Part shown: positions 33,927-43,772 of the stretch, one piece after another
How the letters are laid out: every line of letters starts with the position of its first letter
How positions within the stretch are numbered: the first letter of the stretch is position 1
Assembly: GCA_947493175.1 (NCBI GenBank)
Contig: CANLQD010000003.1
Location: forward strand, 682,001 to 746,000
DNA from: an uncultured Flavobacteriaceae bacterium
Lineage (GTDB): Bacteria > Bacteroidota > Bacteroidia > Flavobacteriales > Flavobacteriaceae
Length of the DNA: 64,000 nt
Direction of reading: 5' to 3'
The notes under the pieces: generated by a model
What the model was told of the DNA's origin: nothing
Seen by the model: the letters and a program-made list of their open reading frames with translations, nothing else
Databases searched by the model: none
Position numbers and translations under genes: made by a program

Positions 33927-35342
33927 TTAGAGTTCGCCGATAGCTCCGTCTAGCCAAGCCAAACGGTCATCGACCCAGGTTTTAAGATAATCGGATTCTT
34001 GCTCATAAGTATCTCCCACAAAGCCATTCGGCCATATATAGACCCCTAGAATGTTCCAAGTTTGAAAATTACGATCGATCGAGCCCGCTGCTCCCATACG
34101 ATCAACAAAACCATCGATGCGTCCTTTGATACCATCATTGGACAAGGTATTACCGCGTAGGGCCGACCATCGTTGTTTGAGTCTTTCTACAAAGGCCGGG
34201 TCTTGTAGGAGCCGCTCCCACCAAAAAGGAATCATCCAAAAGTCTTGGCTACAACGTTCGTTGAACTTATAGGCCCAAAGGTTTGTTTCCCTTCCACCAC
34301 AATAGTCTGCATTACCAAAAGCCAGATTAAAATCCCAAATAGGGCCCATCGCCAATTTCTCGTTCTTATTTTTGTACATATAAGTGCTTAAGCGATACCC
34401 GTCTACATTATTCGATAGTTCGTTGAGAATAAAGAAATCGATAAAACTGTCTACATCCATATAATTGGCATAGCCCAATAGGGGGTCTGCAAAATCATCA
34501 CCTGCCAAAGCCGCTTCGAAATCGGCCATATAGTCTTGTATATATTGCTTCTGTTCCGAAGTAATAACATCTGCTTCCGGGTCTTCGTATACAAATTTGA
34601 TGGTTTGCCCAGTACTGGCCGAAGGAGGACCAAAGGACGATTCGAACGAATTGATTTCGTTATAAGATGACCCACCTGCGTTGTTACCCGATAATTTATC
34701 GATTTTAAGGATATAACCTCCTGTTAGGTCTTCGCCCGTAATCTCATCTGGATTCAGCTTCGAAATATTAATCCGGTCGCCATCCCGTTTTAATTTTTCC
34801 ATGAATACATAGACCCCACGATAGGTACCATTGAGATTTAATTCCACCAATTCGGAGCGACTTGCGTACCGCCCCATGTCACGGGCCAGGTTATAGATCA
34901 AATGATTTCGTAAAAGCGACTTGTCGCTGTAGGGCCCGTATAAAATCCAGTCCTCTTCCTCTGGAAAACCCAAGAGGGAAACGTCGATATCCTGCCCACT
35001 TTCGTCCCAAGTCTCCAGTCCGTACGACTTCTTTTCAAAACCTTGGGAGGAGGCCCCTCTAAATTCAATCCCAATGGGGCCTTCAAAAAGCAGCTGGTCA
35101 TTTTGGGCGATCGCCATTCGACCAGGCACCTTTGGCTCATCAACAATGGTATTGCCATTGGTCGTAATGGTGAAGGATGGAAGGTCACCATTCGTCTCAG
35201 GAATCTCTGGATTCTCCACACCTCCGGGAGGTACGTTTATCTCAAGGGTATCATCTTTTTTACAGGATACGACGACCAATAAAAAAAAGGACAAGATCAA
35301 TGATTTATAAAAAGATTCTTTGGTATTATATCTTTGGGACAT
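33927..35342 (-). CDS. CotH kinase-family lipoprotein
   Basis: A 471-aa protein starting MSQRYNTKESFYKS at ATG 35342 (a longer frame to 35402 lacks a signal at its start). A lipobox LLVVVSC follows (about Cys27). The CotH-type atypical kinase core has GIEFRGASSQGFEKKSYGLE, YSDKSLLRNHLIYNLARDMG, GVYVFMEKLKRD and the metal motif GPIWDFNLAFGNAD. CotH of Bacillus spores phosphorylates coat proteins; exported homologues in Bacteroidota have unknown targets. The family is sure, the substrate is not. Confidence 0.85.
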   Translation of the reverse strand: MSQRYNTKESFYKSLILSFFLLVVVSCKKDDTLEINVPPGGVENPEIPETNGDLPSFTITTNGNTIVDEPKVPGRMAIAQNDQLLFEGPIGIEFRGASSQGFEKKSYGLETWDESGQDIDVSLLGFPEEEDWILYGPYSDKSLLRNHLIYNLARDMGRYASRSELVELNLNGTYRGVYVFMEKLKRDGDRINISKLNPDEITGEDLTGGYILKIDKLSGNNAGGSSYNEINSFESSFGPPSASTGQTIKFVYEDPEADVITSEQKQYIQDYMADFEAALAGDDFADPLLGYANYMDVDSFIDFFILNELSNNVDGYRLSTYMYKNKNEKLAMGPIWDFNLAFGNADYCGGRETNLWAYKFNERCSQDFWMIPFWWERLLQDPAFVERLKQRWSALRGNTLSNDGIKGRIDGFVDRMGAAGSIDRNFQTWNILGVYIWPNGFVGDTYEQESDYLKTWVDDRLAWLDGAIGEL

Positions 35343-35371
35343 GCTGGTTAATTTACTTCTAAGGTACAAAA

Positions 35372-36352
35372 CTAATCCAAAAAGCCTTTTTCCCGCATCC
35401 AATCGTCATTGAACATCTTCCCGACATAGCGGCTACCATGGTCATGGAACAAGACCACCACCACATCATCTTTCGTAAAATGTTCTTTTAATTGAAGTAA
35501 CCCTTTGATAGCGGCACCGGCAGAGTTCCCCAAGAACATGCCCTCTTCCTTGGCCAATCGTTGCGTATAGACCGCCGCATCCTTATCGGTTACCTTGGTA
35601 AAGCCATCGATAATTTCAAAGCGAACATTTTTTGGAAGAATGTCTTCTCCAATACCTTCGGTTATATAGGGGTAGATTTCATTTTGATCAAAAATACCTG
35701 TTTCATGATATTTTTTAAACACGGACCCATAGGTATCGATCCCCCATACTTTGACCGCAGGATTTTTCATTTTCAAATACGACCCCACCCCTGAAATGGT
35801 ACCTCCTGTGCCGACACCGACAACAAAATGGGTGACCTTTCCCTCGGTCTGTTCCCAAATCTCAGGACCTGTACTTAAAAAATGTGCTCTACAGTTCGAT
35901 GGGTTGTCATACTGGTTCACATACCAAGAATTGGGGGTTTCCTTAGCCAAGCGTTTGGCAGTCGAATAGTAACTGCGTGGGTCTTCGGGAGCTACATCGG
36001 TAGGGCATACATGTACCTCGCTCCCCATGGCCCGTAACACATCCATTTTTTCTTTCGACTGTTTGTCACTCAATACGCAAATGAGTTTATAGCCCTTGAC
36101 CGTGGCGGCAAGTGCCAAACCCATCCCCGTATTCCCAGAGGTACCCTCGATGATCGTATAACCAGGTTTTAAGATACCGGCAGCCTCGGCATCTTCGACA
36201 ATTTGCAAGGCCATACGGTCTTTAACCGAATTCCCGGGATTAAAAGTCTCGTACTTCGCCAAGACCATACATGGCAGCTCGGACGTAAGTTTGTTGAGTT
36301 TTACCAACGGGGTCTTCCCGATGGTTTCCAAAATATTGTTAGCGTAATTCAT
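35372..36352 (-). CDS. Cysteine synthase/cystathionine beta-synthase-like PLP enzyme
   Basis: A 326-aa fold-type II PLP enzyme: TIGKTPLVKLN (11-21), PLP lysine in NPGNSVKDRMAL (Lys44), EGTSGNTGMGLAL as the substrate loop, and VGVGTGGTISGVGSYL as the phosphate loop. It lacks a CBS regulatory domain. It probably makes cysteine or cystathionine from an activated serine and a thiol; the length and the Asp/His-rich end (LFHDHGSRYVGKMF) fit the CBS-like branch. Monocistronic by spacing. Confidence 0.88.
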   Translation of the reverse strand: MNYANNILETIGKTPLVKLNKLTSELPCMVLAKYETFNPGNSVKDRMALQIVEDAEAAGILKPGYTIIEGTSGNTGMGLALAATVKGYKLICVLSDKQSKEKMDVLRAMGSEVHVCPTDVAPEDPRSYYSTAKRLAKETPNSWYVNQYDNPSNCRAHFLSTGPEIWEQTEGKVTHFVVGVGTGGTISGVGSYLKMKNPAVKVWGIDTYGSVFKKYHETGIFDQNEIYPYITEGIGEDILPKNVRFEIIDGFTKVTDKDAAVYTQRLAKEEGMFLGNSAGAAIKGLLQLKEHFTKDDVVVVLFHDHGSRYVGKMFNDDWMREKGFLD

Positions 36353-36415
36353 TCGTTTTTATAGATTCTTGACTTTTAGTTTAGGGGTTATTCAGTATGC
36401 AACTTTTCAAATAGA

Positions 36416-37657
36416 TCATTCGAACGTAATGGCCTTGACCGGCGTGACTTTTGTAATGATGTAGGAGGGAATCAAAAGCATTAACAAACACAATACCAAT
36501 ACCCCGATATTCAAAAGTACAATGGCCAAAAGATCTAAATGCACCGGTATATAATCAATATAGTACTCCTCCGGATTGGGAAACTTGAAAAGCTGAAATT
36601 GTTGCTGCAGAAATAGCAGTCCCAAACCTAGAAGGTTTCCCCAAAAAAGACCTATACTGATCAAATAGGCAGCATTGTACAAAAACATTTTTCGAATACT
36701 CCAATTCGTACTTCCCAAGGCCTTCAAAATGCCTATCATAGGGGTACGCTCCAAAATAAGCACCAAAAGTGCCGTAATCATATTGATTCCCCCAACAATG
36801 ATCATGATACCAATAATCAGGGCCGTATTAAAATCGAAGAGTTCCATCCATTCAAAAATCTGGAAGTAGTTATCTTTGATCGTGGTCGTATCGAGCCCGG
36901 AAAGCGTTCTGCTGTAAATTTCGTTGCCTTTTTCCTCCAAATCATCAAAATCGTTCAAGAAAACCTCAAAATTTCCTATTTCATCAGGTCCCCAGCGATT
37001 CATACGTTGAACATGCCGAAGATCGATAAAGATATATTTGTTGTCCAGTTCCTCAAAGCCACTATCGAACGTACCGACCATCATAAACTTACGCTGATTG
37101 GGTGATTTAAGCGCATCTTCCTGTTTTGGAAAAAGCGCATAAAAAGTGTCTCCCACCTTGAGCTGCAAACGGTTTGCCATTAAGGACGATACCAAGGCCT
37201 CTTCACTTATCTCCCCAGTGTATTCCGGGAGACGGCCCTGTACCAGATACTCGGCGAATATATCCCAATGGTAATCCTGTCCCACGCCCTTGGCGATAAA
37301 GGTATCGAAGGTTTCCTCGGTTCGAATAACCCCCGCTTTGGTAGCAACGGCCTGTAAATGGGAAACCCCATCAACATCCTTGAATTCCGGATAAAAGTCC
37401 TGATTACGTGATATTGGGGTTACCGAAACCTCTGATCGATTATTATCGAAATTGGAAATTTGGATGTGTCCGTTAAAAGCAGATACTTTTTCCCGTATTT
37501 TGTGCTTCAAACCAATACTCGTCGCAATCGCGATCAACATCATCACCAAGCCGATGGCGATTGCCGCAATAGCAATTTTTATTATTGGGGCGGAAATACT
37601 AATTTTATGTTCCTTTCCCTTTATGAGCCGCTTGGCGATGTAAAATTCAAAATTCAA
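36416..37657 (-). CDS. LolE/FtsX-family ABC transporter permease
   Basis: A 413-aa membrane protein with one N-terminal segment (IKIAIAAIAIGLVMMLIAIATSIGL), a periplasmic MacB-like domain of about 220 residues, and three C-terminal segments (DFNTALIIGIMIIVGGINMITALLVL and two more). This is the lipoprotein-releasing (LolC/E) or FtsX type. The start is TTG at 37655-37657, giving the family's usual MNFEFYIAKRL; no ATG is available. The divergent NamZ gene starts only 3 nt away, so each promoter must lie inside the other's coding region. The ATPase is encoded elsewhere. Confidence 0.87.
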   Translation of the reverse strand: MNFEFYIAKRLIKGKEHKISISAPIIKIAIAAIAIGLVMMLIAIATSIGLKHKIREKVSAFNGHIQISNFDNNRSEVSVTPISRNQDFYPEFKDVDGVSHLQAVATKAGVIRTEETFDTFIAKGVGQDYHWDIFAEYLVQGRLPEYTGEISEEALVSSLMANRLQLKVGDTFYALFPKQEDALKSPNQRKFMMVGTFDSGFEELDNKYIFIDLRHVQRMNRWGPDEIGNFEVFLNDFDDLEEKGNEIYSRTLSGLDTTTIKDNYFQIFEWMELFDFNTALIIGIMIIVGGINMITALLVLILERTPMIGILKALGSTNWSIRKMFLYNAAYLISIGLFWGNLLGLGLLFLQQQFQLFKFPNPEEYYIDYIPVHLDLLAIVLLNIGVLVLCLLMLLIPSYIITKVTPVKAITFE

Positions 37658-37660
37658 TCT

Positions 37661-38920
37661 ATGCCATTTATTTCCGTTGTCAAAAGTACATTTTTATTGT
37701 GGGTTTTATGGACCTCTGCTTGCGGAAACCCATCAAGGCAAAAGAAGGTAGCTACGGAACCCTCTCTCGAGAAAACAACCCCCGACCCTATCCCGGAAAT
37801 CATCGTCGCCGCAAATCGAACCTCGGAGTACATTTCCTTGTTACAAGCAAAAAAAGTAGGTGTTGTGGCCAACCAAACAAGCGTTATTTTTAAGAATATT
37901 AGCGCCAAGGAAGAACCGAGAGACCATACCCACTTGGTCGATTCGTTGCTTTCCCTAGGAATCGATATTCAAAAAGTCTTCGCCCCGGAGCACGGATTTC
38001 GAGGAACCGTAGATGCCGGGGAGAAAGTAACCGATGGTGTCGATACGAAAACGGGCCTTCCGATCGTATCCCTTTACGGAAAAAATCGCAAACCCTCGGC
38101 CGGGCAGTTGGCCGATGTAGATGTGGTACTCTTTGATATCCAAGATGTAGGTGTTCGTTTTTATACCTATATCGCTACTTTACAACTAGTCATGGAAGCT
38201 TGTGCTGAAGAGGGGATTCCGGTCATCGTATTGGACCGCCCCAATCCCAATGGACATTATGTAGATGGACCAATTATGGAAAAAGCACATACTGGATTTT
38301 TGGGTATGACGGAAATTCCATTGGTCTATGGGATGACCATTGGGGAGTATGCGACCCTGATCAACGAAGAAGGATGGCTCGAAGAGGGCAACAAAGCCGA
38401 TTTAACGATCATCACTTTAGAAAACTGGAACCATTCCTCGGAATACAGCCTTCCGATTCGCCCCTCTCCCAACCTACCGAACGACGTGTCGATTACGTTG
38501 TATCCCAGTCTAGGACTTTTCGAAGGCACCAACATCAATGCCGGACGGGGAACCGAGTTTCAATTTCAGCGGTATGGCGCCCCGTTTCTAGACCCGAAAG
38601 CCTATGATTTTCAGTATACCCCGATTCCCAATTTTGGTGCAAAGAACCCAAAACACAAAGACGTAACCTGCTACGGAAAGAACTTGGCAGATAGTCCTAA
38701 GATGCACAAAGTATCCCTACAATGGCTCATAGATGCGTACCAAAACGCCCCTGATCCCAGCAAGGTGTTCAACAAAAGTGGATTCACCAAGCATGCGGGA
38801 ACCGAAAAACTACAAGAGCAAATCGAAGCTGGGCTCTCGGAAATGGTCATCAAGGCAAGCTGGAAAAACGATTTAGAAGAATTTAAGCTACTTCGGAAGA
38901 ACTATTTGTTATATGACTAA
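37661..38920 (+). CDS. namZ: Exo-beta-N-acetylmuramidase NamZ-like (DUF1343) lipoprotein
   Basis: A 419-aa protein starting MPFISVVKSTFLL, with a lipobox (WTSAC, Cys21); frames extending upstream to 37460 are antisense to the permease. The DUF1343 pattern is clear: VGVVANQTSV, KVFAPEHGFRG, LPIVSLYGKN, DVVLFDIQDVGVRFYTY, VLDRPNP and LSPSLGLFEGTN-like. Founding member NamZ of Bacillus releases MurNAc from peptidoglycan fragments. Here it probably recycles cell-wall sugars in the periplasm. Starts 3 nt from the divergent permease start. Confidence 0.87.
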   Translation: MPFISVVKSTFLLWVLWTSACGNPSRQKKVATEPSLEKTTPDPIPEIIVAANRTSEYISLLQAKKVGVVANQTSVIFKNISAKEEPRDHTHLVDSLLSLGIDIQKVFAPEHGFRGTVDAGEKVTDGVDTKTGLPIVSLYGKNRKPSAGQLADVDVVLFDIQDVGVRFYTYIATLQLVMEACAEEGIPVIVLDRPNPNGHYVDGPIMEKAHTGFLGMTEIPLVYGMTIGEYATLINEEGWLEEGNKADLTIITLENWNHSSEYSLPIRPSPNLPNDVSITLYPSLGLFEGTNINAGRGTEFQFQRYGAPFLDPKAYDFQYTPIPNFGAKNPKHKDVTCYGKNLADSPKMHKVSLQWLIDAYQNAPDPSKVFNKSGFTKHAGTEKLQEQIEAGLSEMVIKASWKNDLEEFKLLRKNYLLYD

Positions 38921-38959
38921 CCGATTCACCAGCCAAAAAACAAATCTAAACCTGAACTT

Positions 38960-40414
38960 ATGAAACAAATATATTCGTTTACGGCAATGTTATGGATGTT
39001 CGTCATATCGGCTTACGGACAAACCGTTCTCATCGATAACACCCAACCCAAATTAGATGAACAGGGTGCCATCGTAGATGCGCACGACGGCAGGGTCATT
39101 CAATTCGGGGACACTTTTTATTGGTACGGTACGGCCTATGGAAACACCAATGGATTCACCCCCAAGAACAGCTATGTCTGCTATAGTTCCAAGGACTTAA
39201 AAACATGGAAAAAAGAAGGTAAGTTGCTCGCCGACCAACCCAACGGGGTGTACTATCGCCCCCATGTTATTTTTAATAAAAAAAACCAAAAGTATGTACT
39301 CTGGTACAACTGGTACCCTAAACTTTGGGAAGGTCGTTTCGGCGTTGCAACAAGTGACACCCCTAGCGGCCCTTTTAAAATCATCAATGACAATGTTCAG
39401 ATGTTTCGTTCCGATGTGGGTCTTGGTGATTTCGGCCTGTTCGTCGATGATGACCAAACGGCCTATATTAGCTATAATACCATACAAAACCATCAGGTTT
39501 CCATTGAAAAATTGAGTAGTGACTATCTGTCCTCTACCATGCAAAATGGAGGTATTATCGGAGAACATATGGAAGCAGGTTCACAGTTCAAACGAGACGG
39601 GCGTTATTATCTTTTAACGGACTATACCTGTTGTTTTTGCAATTATGGTTCGGGAGCAAGGGTCTATATCTCGGACGACCCCATGTCTGGCTATACTTTG
39701 ACCGGTAACATTAATCGCTATCCCGGAAATCCGATTCCGGTCGTGAACGATGGTATCTTTCGAGGCACTTCCTATGCCACTGTGAGCCGGCACCCCAAGG
39801 GGTTTGAAATGGTAGAAATGGTATTTGGGGAACCCAGTGAAATCGATGGCATCGGAATTTATTTATTTACTGGTAATAGGCCTGAAAATTGTGGCGATGT
39901 CGACAATCCCAGGGTGCACCCACCCATTACCACGCCGGAGTTTCATATTGACTACCGGACTCGAGGGGAGTGGAAACGGATGGAACAAGATTCGATAAAA
40001 GTGCAACAATCCGCTTTACAAGAGACGGTCATCATCCAATTTTCAAAGACGAAAACAAGTGCCGTACGCATCGCCGTTTCCGAAGATTATGCGTATGATC
40101 GGATATATATCAATGAACTGCAACTCTACCAACACCTTAACGACAAAGCGACCGTTGCTTTTGACAGCTATCTTACCGGAGGTAAAATACCTCAAAAACC
40201 CATAATTCCGGCACAACAAACCTATGTGATGCAGCTGAACACCATGAGCGGCGCAACCTATATCTGGATGGGCGATCTTTGGGGTTCGGCTTCCGACAAC
40301 ATAAAGGGGCATGACTACCAGTATTGGAGCAATCCATTGCAGTTTCGGCCCGATGGTAGTATTCTACCTTTAAAATGGACCGACTCTTGGACCGTTGGTT
40401 TGAAAGAACGCTAG
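38960..40414 (+). CDS. Exported glycoside hydrolase, GH43-like
   Basis: A 484-aa protein with a signal peptide (SFTAMLWMFVISAYGQ). A five-bladed GH43-like propeller begins AHDGRVIQFGDTFYWYGTAYG (about 42-62), with an acidic catalytic position in IVDAHDG, KTYVLWYNWYP-like and GDFGLFVDDDQTAYISY, and HMEAGSQFKRDGRYYLLTD. It resembles the exo-galactanase-like branch more than xylosidases; a C-terminal beta domain (residues 330-484) could bind sugar. It likely trims extracellular plant or algal polysaccharide, with the exact linkage open. Follows NamZ on the same strand. Confidence 0.8.
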   Translation: MKQIYSFTAMLWMFVISAYGQTVLIDNTQPKLDEQGAIVDAHDGRVIQFGDTFYWYGTAYGNTNGFTPKNSYVCYSSKDLKTWKKEGKLLADQPNGVYYRPHVIFNKKNQKYVLWYNWYPKLWEGRFGVATSDTPSGPFKIINDNVQMFRSDVGLGDFGLFVDDDQTAYISYNTIQNHQVSIEKLSSDYLSSTMQNGGIIGEHMEAGSQFKRDGRYYLLTDYTCCFCNYGSGARVYISDDPMSGYTLTGNINRYPGNPIPVVNDGIFRGTSYATVSRHPKGFEMVEMVFGEPSEIDGIGIYLFTGNRPENCGDVDNPRVHPPITTPEFHIDYRTRGEWKRMEQDSIKVQQSALQETVIIQFSKTKTSAVRIAVSEDYAYDRIYINELQLYQHLNDKATVAFDSYLTGGKIPQKPIIPAQQTYVMQLNTMSGATYIWMGDLWGSASDNIKGHDYQYWSNPLQFRPDGSILPLKWTDSWTVGLKER

Positions 40415-40449
40415 CCACAACTTTCCGATACACGAATACCCATGGCTTT

Positions 40450-41289
40450 CTATTTGTCTAGCTGCATCGTGGTCGGCTTGCGATACTTGTGAAAAGGTTG
40501 CTTTAGAAGTCCTTTAATGCTCGCATTTTCGACCTCATCGGGGAAGGTGTCGACCCCGTATACGATGGCATCCCGATCAAACTGCATATAGGTACCGAAC
40601 AAACGGTCCCAAATCGAAAAGATATTACCATAGTTGCTATCGGTATAGGGCAATACATAATGGTGGTGTACTTTATGCATATCGGGCGAGACTATGATCC
40701 AACTTAGCGCCCTATCCACTTTTTTGGGCAACTTAATATTTGCGTGGTTGAACTGGCTCAAAACCAGGGATAACGATTGGTACAACATAACAATACCAAT
40801 GGGGGTACCTACCAGAAAAACACCTATGAGCGTGAACGTAAACCGGATCAAACTTTCCAAGGGATGATGTCGATTCGCCGTGGTGGTGTCCACATTATGA
40901 TCGGTATGGTGTACCAAATGAACCATCCACAAAGGTTTTACCTTGTGCTCTACCAAGTGTGCCAAATAAGCCCCTATCAAATCGAGGAAAAGTAGTCCGA
41001 CCAATACGTACAACCAAAGGGGCATTTCAGGAAGCCAATTGATGAGCCCAAAATCATTGACAGCCGTAAAATCAGCTGTTTTAAGCAACAAAAAAGCCAA
41101 TGCAAAATTGATAATAATCGTCGTTAGGGTAAAGAAAAAATTAGGCAGTGCGTGCCGCCATTTCTTATAGTTGAACCGAAAAAGGGGCACGGCACCTTCC
41201 AACAACCAAAAGAACGTGATACCACCGACCAATAAGGCACTTCGGTGTGCAGAAGGAATATTTTCAAAATAAGCAATCAACGTTTCCAT
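40450..41289 (-). CDS. Sterol desaturase/fatty-acid hydroxylase-family protein
   Basis: A 279-aa membrane protein starting METLIAYFENIPSAHR at ATG 41289; the in-frame extension to 41352 is translated from repeat-like DNA and is rejected. Membrane segments are followed by the family's diiron histidine motifs: HLVEH, HLVHHTDHNVD, NRHHPLE and HKVHHHY. It probably hydroxylates or desaturates a membrane lipid. No operon partner. Confidence 0.87.
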   Translation of the reverse strand: METLIAYFENIPSAHRSALLVGGITFFWLLEGAVPLFRFNYKKWRHALPNFFFTLTTIIINFALAFLLLKTADFTAVNDFGLINWLPEMPLWLYVLVGLLFLDLIGAYLAHLVEHKVKPLWMVHLVHHTDHNVDTTTANRHHPLESLIRFTFTLIGVFLVGTPIGIVMLYQSLSLVLSQFNHANIKLPKKVDRALSWIIVSPDMHKVHHHYVLPYTDSNYGNIFSIWDRLFGTYMQFDRDAIVYGVDTFPDEVENASIKGLLKQPFHKYRKPTTMQLDK

Positions 41290-41327
41290 AGCGATAAAGT
41301 TACAAATTTCGTTCGGCACGCTCAAGA

Positions 41328-41534
41328 AGTGCAGGTTCAAATACAAACTCAAGGATCGAGTTCAGAAAAGTATGGATTGGATGTTTGATGATAAAAACGT
41401 GAAGAGGGAAGACCCCTGAGAAGACAGATGTCATGTTGAGCCTGTCGAGATATGAACATAAACCCAAAATCAAAAAGCGACCAGCGATACTACGGCAAGT
41501 TCCCTATTTAGGCTTTGAACTTTGGACCTCGAAC
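41328..41534. repeat. Intergenic repeat words and a REP-like palindrome
   Basis: The gene-free stretch 41290-41577 contains CAGGTTCAAATACAAACTC, GAACTTTGGACCTCGAACTTTGAACG and, at 41428-41459, a GTTGAGCCTGTCGAGA core between ATGT..ACAT-like arms, a variant of the CTTCGACAGGCTCAG repeats of Bacteroidota. The word set is shared with 45.8-46.0 and 49.0-49.3 kb. Confidence 0.5.
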
Positions 41535-41577
41535 TTTGAACGACCTTTGGTCTAACAACCCAATTCTTAACAAATCC

Positions 41578-42081
41578 CTACCTACCTTTCAACTGCTTTT
41601 TCATTGCCTCGACAATGTTGTAGGCAGCCGGACAAATAGCGACGTTCTTCATGGTCAAATGACTGATTTGATGGAATTTTTTACGGTCGGTATGCGGAAA
41701 CTCCCGACACGCCTTGGGCCGTACCTCATAAATAGAACAGTAGTTATCACTGCCTAAAAAGGCACAGGGCACCTGTTGCAGTATATAATCGTTATCCTCA
41801 TCTACCCTCAAATAGTTTTCGATAAACTTTTGAGGCTTTAACCTTAGGTATTTTGAAATACGTTCAATATCCGAGTTGGTAAACAACGGGCCCGTAGTTT
41901 TACAGCAATTGGCACATTCAAGGCAATCGGTTTTTTCAAACTCCTCCTCATGCAGTTGCTGCATTATATAGTCTAAATTCTTAGGCGGTTTTTTTCGTAG
42001 CTTTGTAAAAAACTTTTTATTCTCTGCCTGTTTTTCCTTGGCCTTTGTTAGAAGTTGTGCCAGTATTTCTTTCATGTGCAT
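41578..42081 (-). CDS. YkgJ-family cysteine-cluster protein
   Basis: A 167-aa protein with CLECANCCKTTGP (about 54-66) and CAFLGSDNYCSIYEVRPKACREFP (about 105-128), the YkgJ/zinc- or iron-chelating Cys cluster, with a final CPAAYNIV. Two in-frame ATGs (42081 and 42075) are possible; the second gives MKEILAQLL. The family is uncharacterised; a metal-binding role is likely. Divergent from the methyltransferase gene. Confidence 0.85.
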   Translation of the reverse strand: MHMKEILAQLLTKAKEKQAENKKFFTKLRKKPPKNLDYIMQQLHEEEFEKTDCLECANCCKTTGPLFTNSDIERISKYLRLKPQKFIENYLRVDEDNDYILQQVPCAFLGSDNYCSIYEVRPKACREFPHTDRKKFHQISHLTMKNVAICPAAYNIVEAMKKQLKGR

Positions 42082-42133
42082 GTCTTATTGCCCCAAAACT
42101 AGCTAAGAATTACAAGAACACCTTATTTTTAAG

Positions 42134-42850
42134 ATGCTAAGTAGACGTATGAATGATATTTTCGGCGAAGCCCTCCTTGATTATCAAAACGGAAACTATA
42201 CCGAAGACATTACTACCTTTTCATCTTTGAGCGGAGAAGACACCATTCCCCTGCCGTACCTTTTTCGGGCGTTTCATGAGATGCCACTACTTGAAAAGAA
42301 AGCATTGGAACTTTGCAAGGGAAAAATATTGGATATCGGTTGTGGTGCGGGTAGCCATAGTCTCTATCTTCAAAATAAGGGTTTGGAAGTAATGGCACTC
42401 GACCAGTCTGCGGGAGCTATAGAAACTTGTAAACTTCGAGGAATCGCCAACACTGTACAAACCGACATCAAAGACTACCAAAGAGCTCAATTCGATACGC
42501 TCCTACTTTTAATGAATGGTATCGGTATCGCAGGAAGCATAAACAATCTTACAGTCGTATTGCATCATTTAAAGACCCTTCTGAAACCCAACGGACAGAT
42601 TATACTCGATTCGAGCGATATCATTTATATGTTCGATAAAGAGGACAGGCCCTTCGAATTAGATCCGTACTACGGGGAAGTAAAATTTACCATGCACTAT
42701 AAAGGAAATATGGGCACCCACTTTACCTGGTTGTATATTTCATACCCACGACTTTATGAGGTGGCCAGTCATTGCAATCTAAATTGTGAACTTGTAAGCA
42801 GAGGCGAACATTACGACTATTTAGCCATATTACGACCTCTGAAGTACTAG
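42134..42850 (+). CDS. Class I SAM-dependent methyltransferase
   Basis: A 238-aa protein with the SAM-binding motif GKILDIGCGAGSHSLYL (about 63-79), an acidic residue after the second strand (VMALDQSAGAI) and TLLLLMNGIGIAG as motif IV. An ATG 15 nt downstream (MNDIFGEAL) is an alternative start. The substrate is unknown; the C-terminal third (HFTWLYISYPRLYEVASHC) gives no hint. Short unit, no partner. Confidence 0.85.
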   Translation: MLSRRMNDIFGEALLDYQNGNYTEDITTFSSLSGEDTIPLPYLFRAFHEMPLLEKKALELCKGKILDIGCGAGSHSLYLQNKGLEVMALDQSAGAIETCKLRGIANTVQTDIKDYQRAQFDTLLLLMNGIGIAGSINNLTVVLHHLKTLLKPNGQIILDSSDIIYMFDKEDRPFELDPYYGEVKFTMHYKGNMGTHFTWLYISYPRLYEVASHCNLNCELVSRGEHYDYLAILRPLKY

Positions 42851-42899
42851 TAGGCACGTTTTTTGCGTTATCTTGCTACAGTCGAAATTGAAATTTGTT

Positions 42900-43772
42900 A
42901 TGAAAAAGAATATTTTTTTGGCGAACCTATTGATCATATGTTTTTTAATAGGGTGTTCCAACGATGATCCGGATCCGGTAGAACCGGAACAAAATGTTGA
43001 CCGATCTGCCAATCTATTGGGAACCGGGGATTCTGCCAATGACATCCTATCGAACGACAATTTTACCAAACTATTGATAGAAATTGCCTATGTAGAAGGT
43101 TTTAGACCCACTTCTGCCGCTATGAACGAGTTCGTCGATTACTTACGAACACATACGTTTAAAGAAGATATCGAGGTGATCTATAACGAATTACCCTCTC
43201 CGAACGAAGAAGATTTGAGTTTACAGGAAATCGCCGATTTGGAGCGAGAAAACCGAACCGCTTACAACAATGGGGAAACCCTTGCCATTTATATCTACTT
43301 TGCGGACGCCCCTTCGGATGATGACGATGAAGAAGAAGGTTTGGTGACCCTGGGAGCGGTGTATCGCAACACATCGATGATCATACATGAGATAACGGTA
43401 CAGCGCTTGGCCGCACGTAGTTTTTTTATTTCAAACGCCGATGTAGAGAGTGCCACCCTGAACCATGAATTCGGTCATTTATTCGGATTGGTGAATCTGG
43501 GAAGCGATCCGGTAAACGACCACGAAGATGCGCAAGCTCCAAATCATTGTAATGTAGAAGGCTGCTTAATGCTTGCAGAATTACAATTCAGTTCGTCGCA
43601 ACGGGCAGCTACCACTTCCAAATCCGAAACGGGCAACTTACAATCTGCCTGTTCATTGAGCGGGGAAACCGTACTTCGGTTATTGGAAAAAAGTACAGCG
43701 AAAGGGCAATCCATTGCTCCAGAGCTTGATGCCGAATGCCTCTTGGACCTACGCGCCAACGGGGGGCGTTAA
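42900..43772 (+). CDS. Metzincin-like zinc metalloprotease lipoprotein
   Basis: A 290-aa protein starting MKKNIFLANLLIICFLIGCSND, a lipoprotein signal (Cys19); ATG 42900 is preferred over 42873. The zinc motif is HEFGHLFGLVN, followed by NHCNVEGCLMLAEL, which resembles the Met-turn of metzincins. There is an acidic run (SDDDDEEEG). It probably acts on the outer face of the membrane as a protease. Its stop overlaps the convergent sigma-factor gene end by 4 nt. Confidence 0.8.
   Translation: MKKNIFLANLLIICFLIGCSNDDPDPVEPEQNVDRSANLLGTGDSANDILSNDNFTKLLIEIAYVEGFRPTSAAMNEFVDYLRTHTFKEDIEVIYNELPSPNEEDLSLQEIADLERENRTAYNNGETLAIYIYFADAPSDDDDEEEGLVTLGAVYRNTSMIIHEITVQRLAARSFFISNADVESATLNHEFGHLFGLVNLGSDPVNDHEDAQAPNHCNVEGCLMLAELQFSSSQRAATTSKSETGNLQSACSLSGETVLRLLEKSTAKGQSIAPELDAECLLDLRANGGR

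Noticed and set aside
41290..41352. N-terminal extension of the sterol desaturase gene
   Set aside because: Encoded by dispersed repeat-like DNA; the family start fits ATG 41289.
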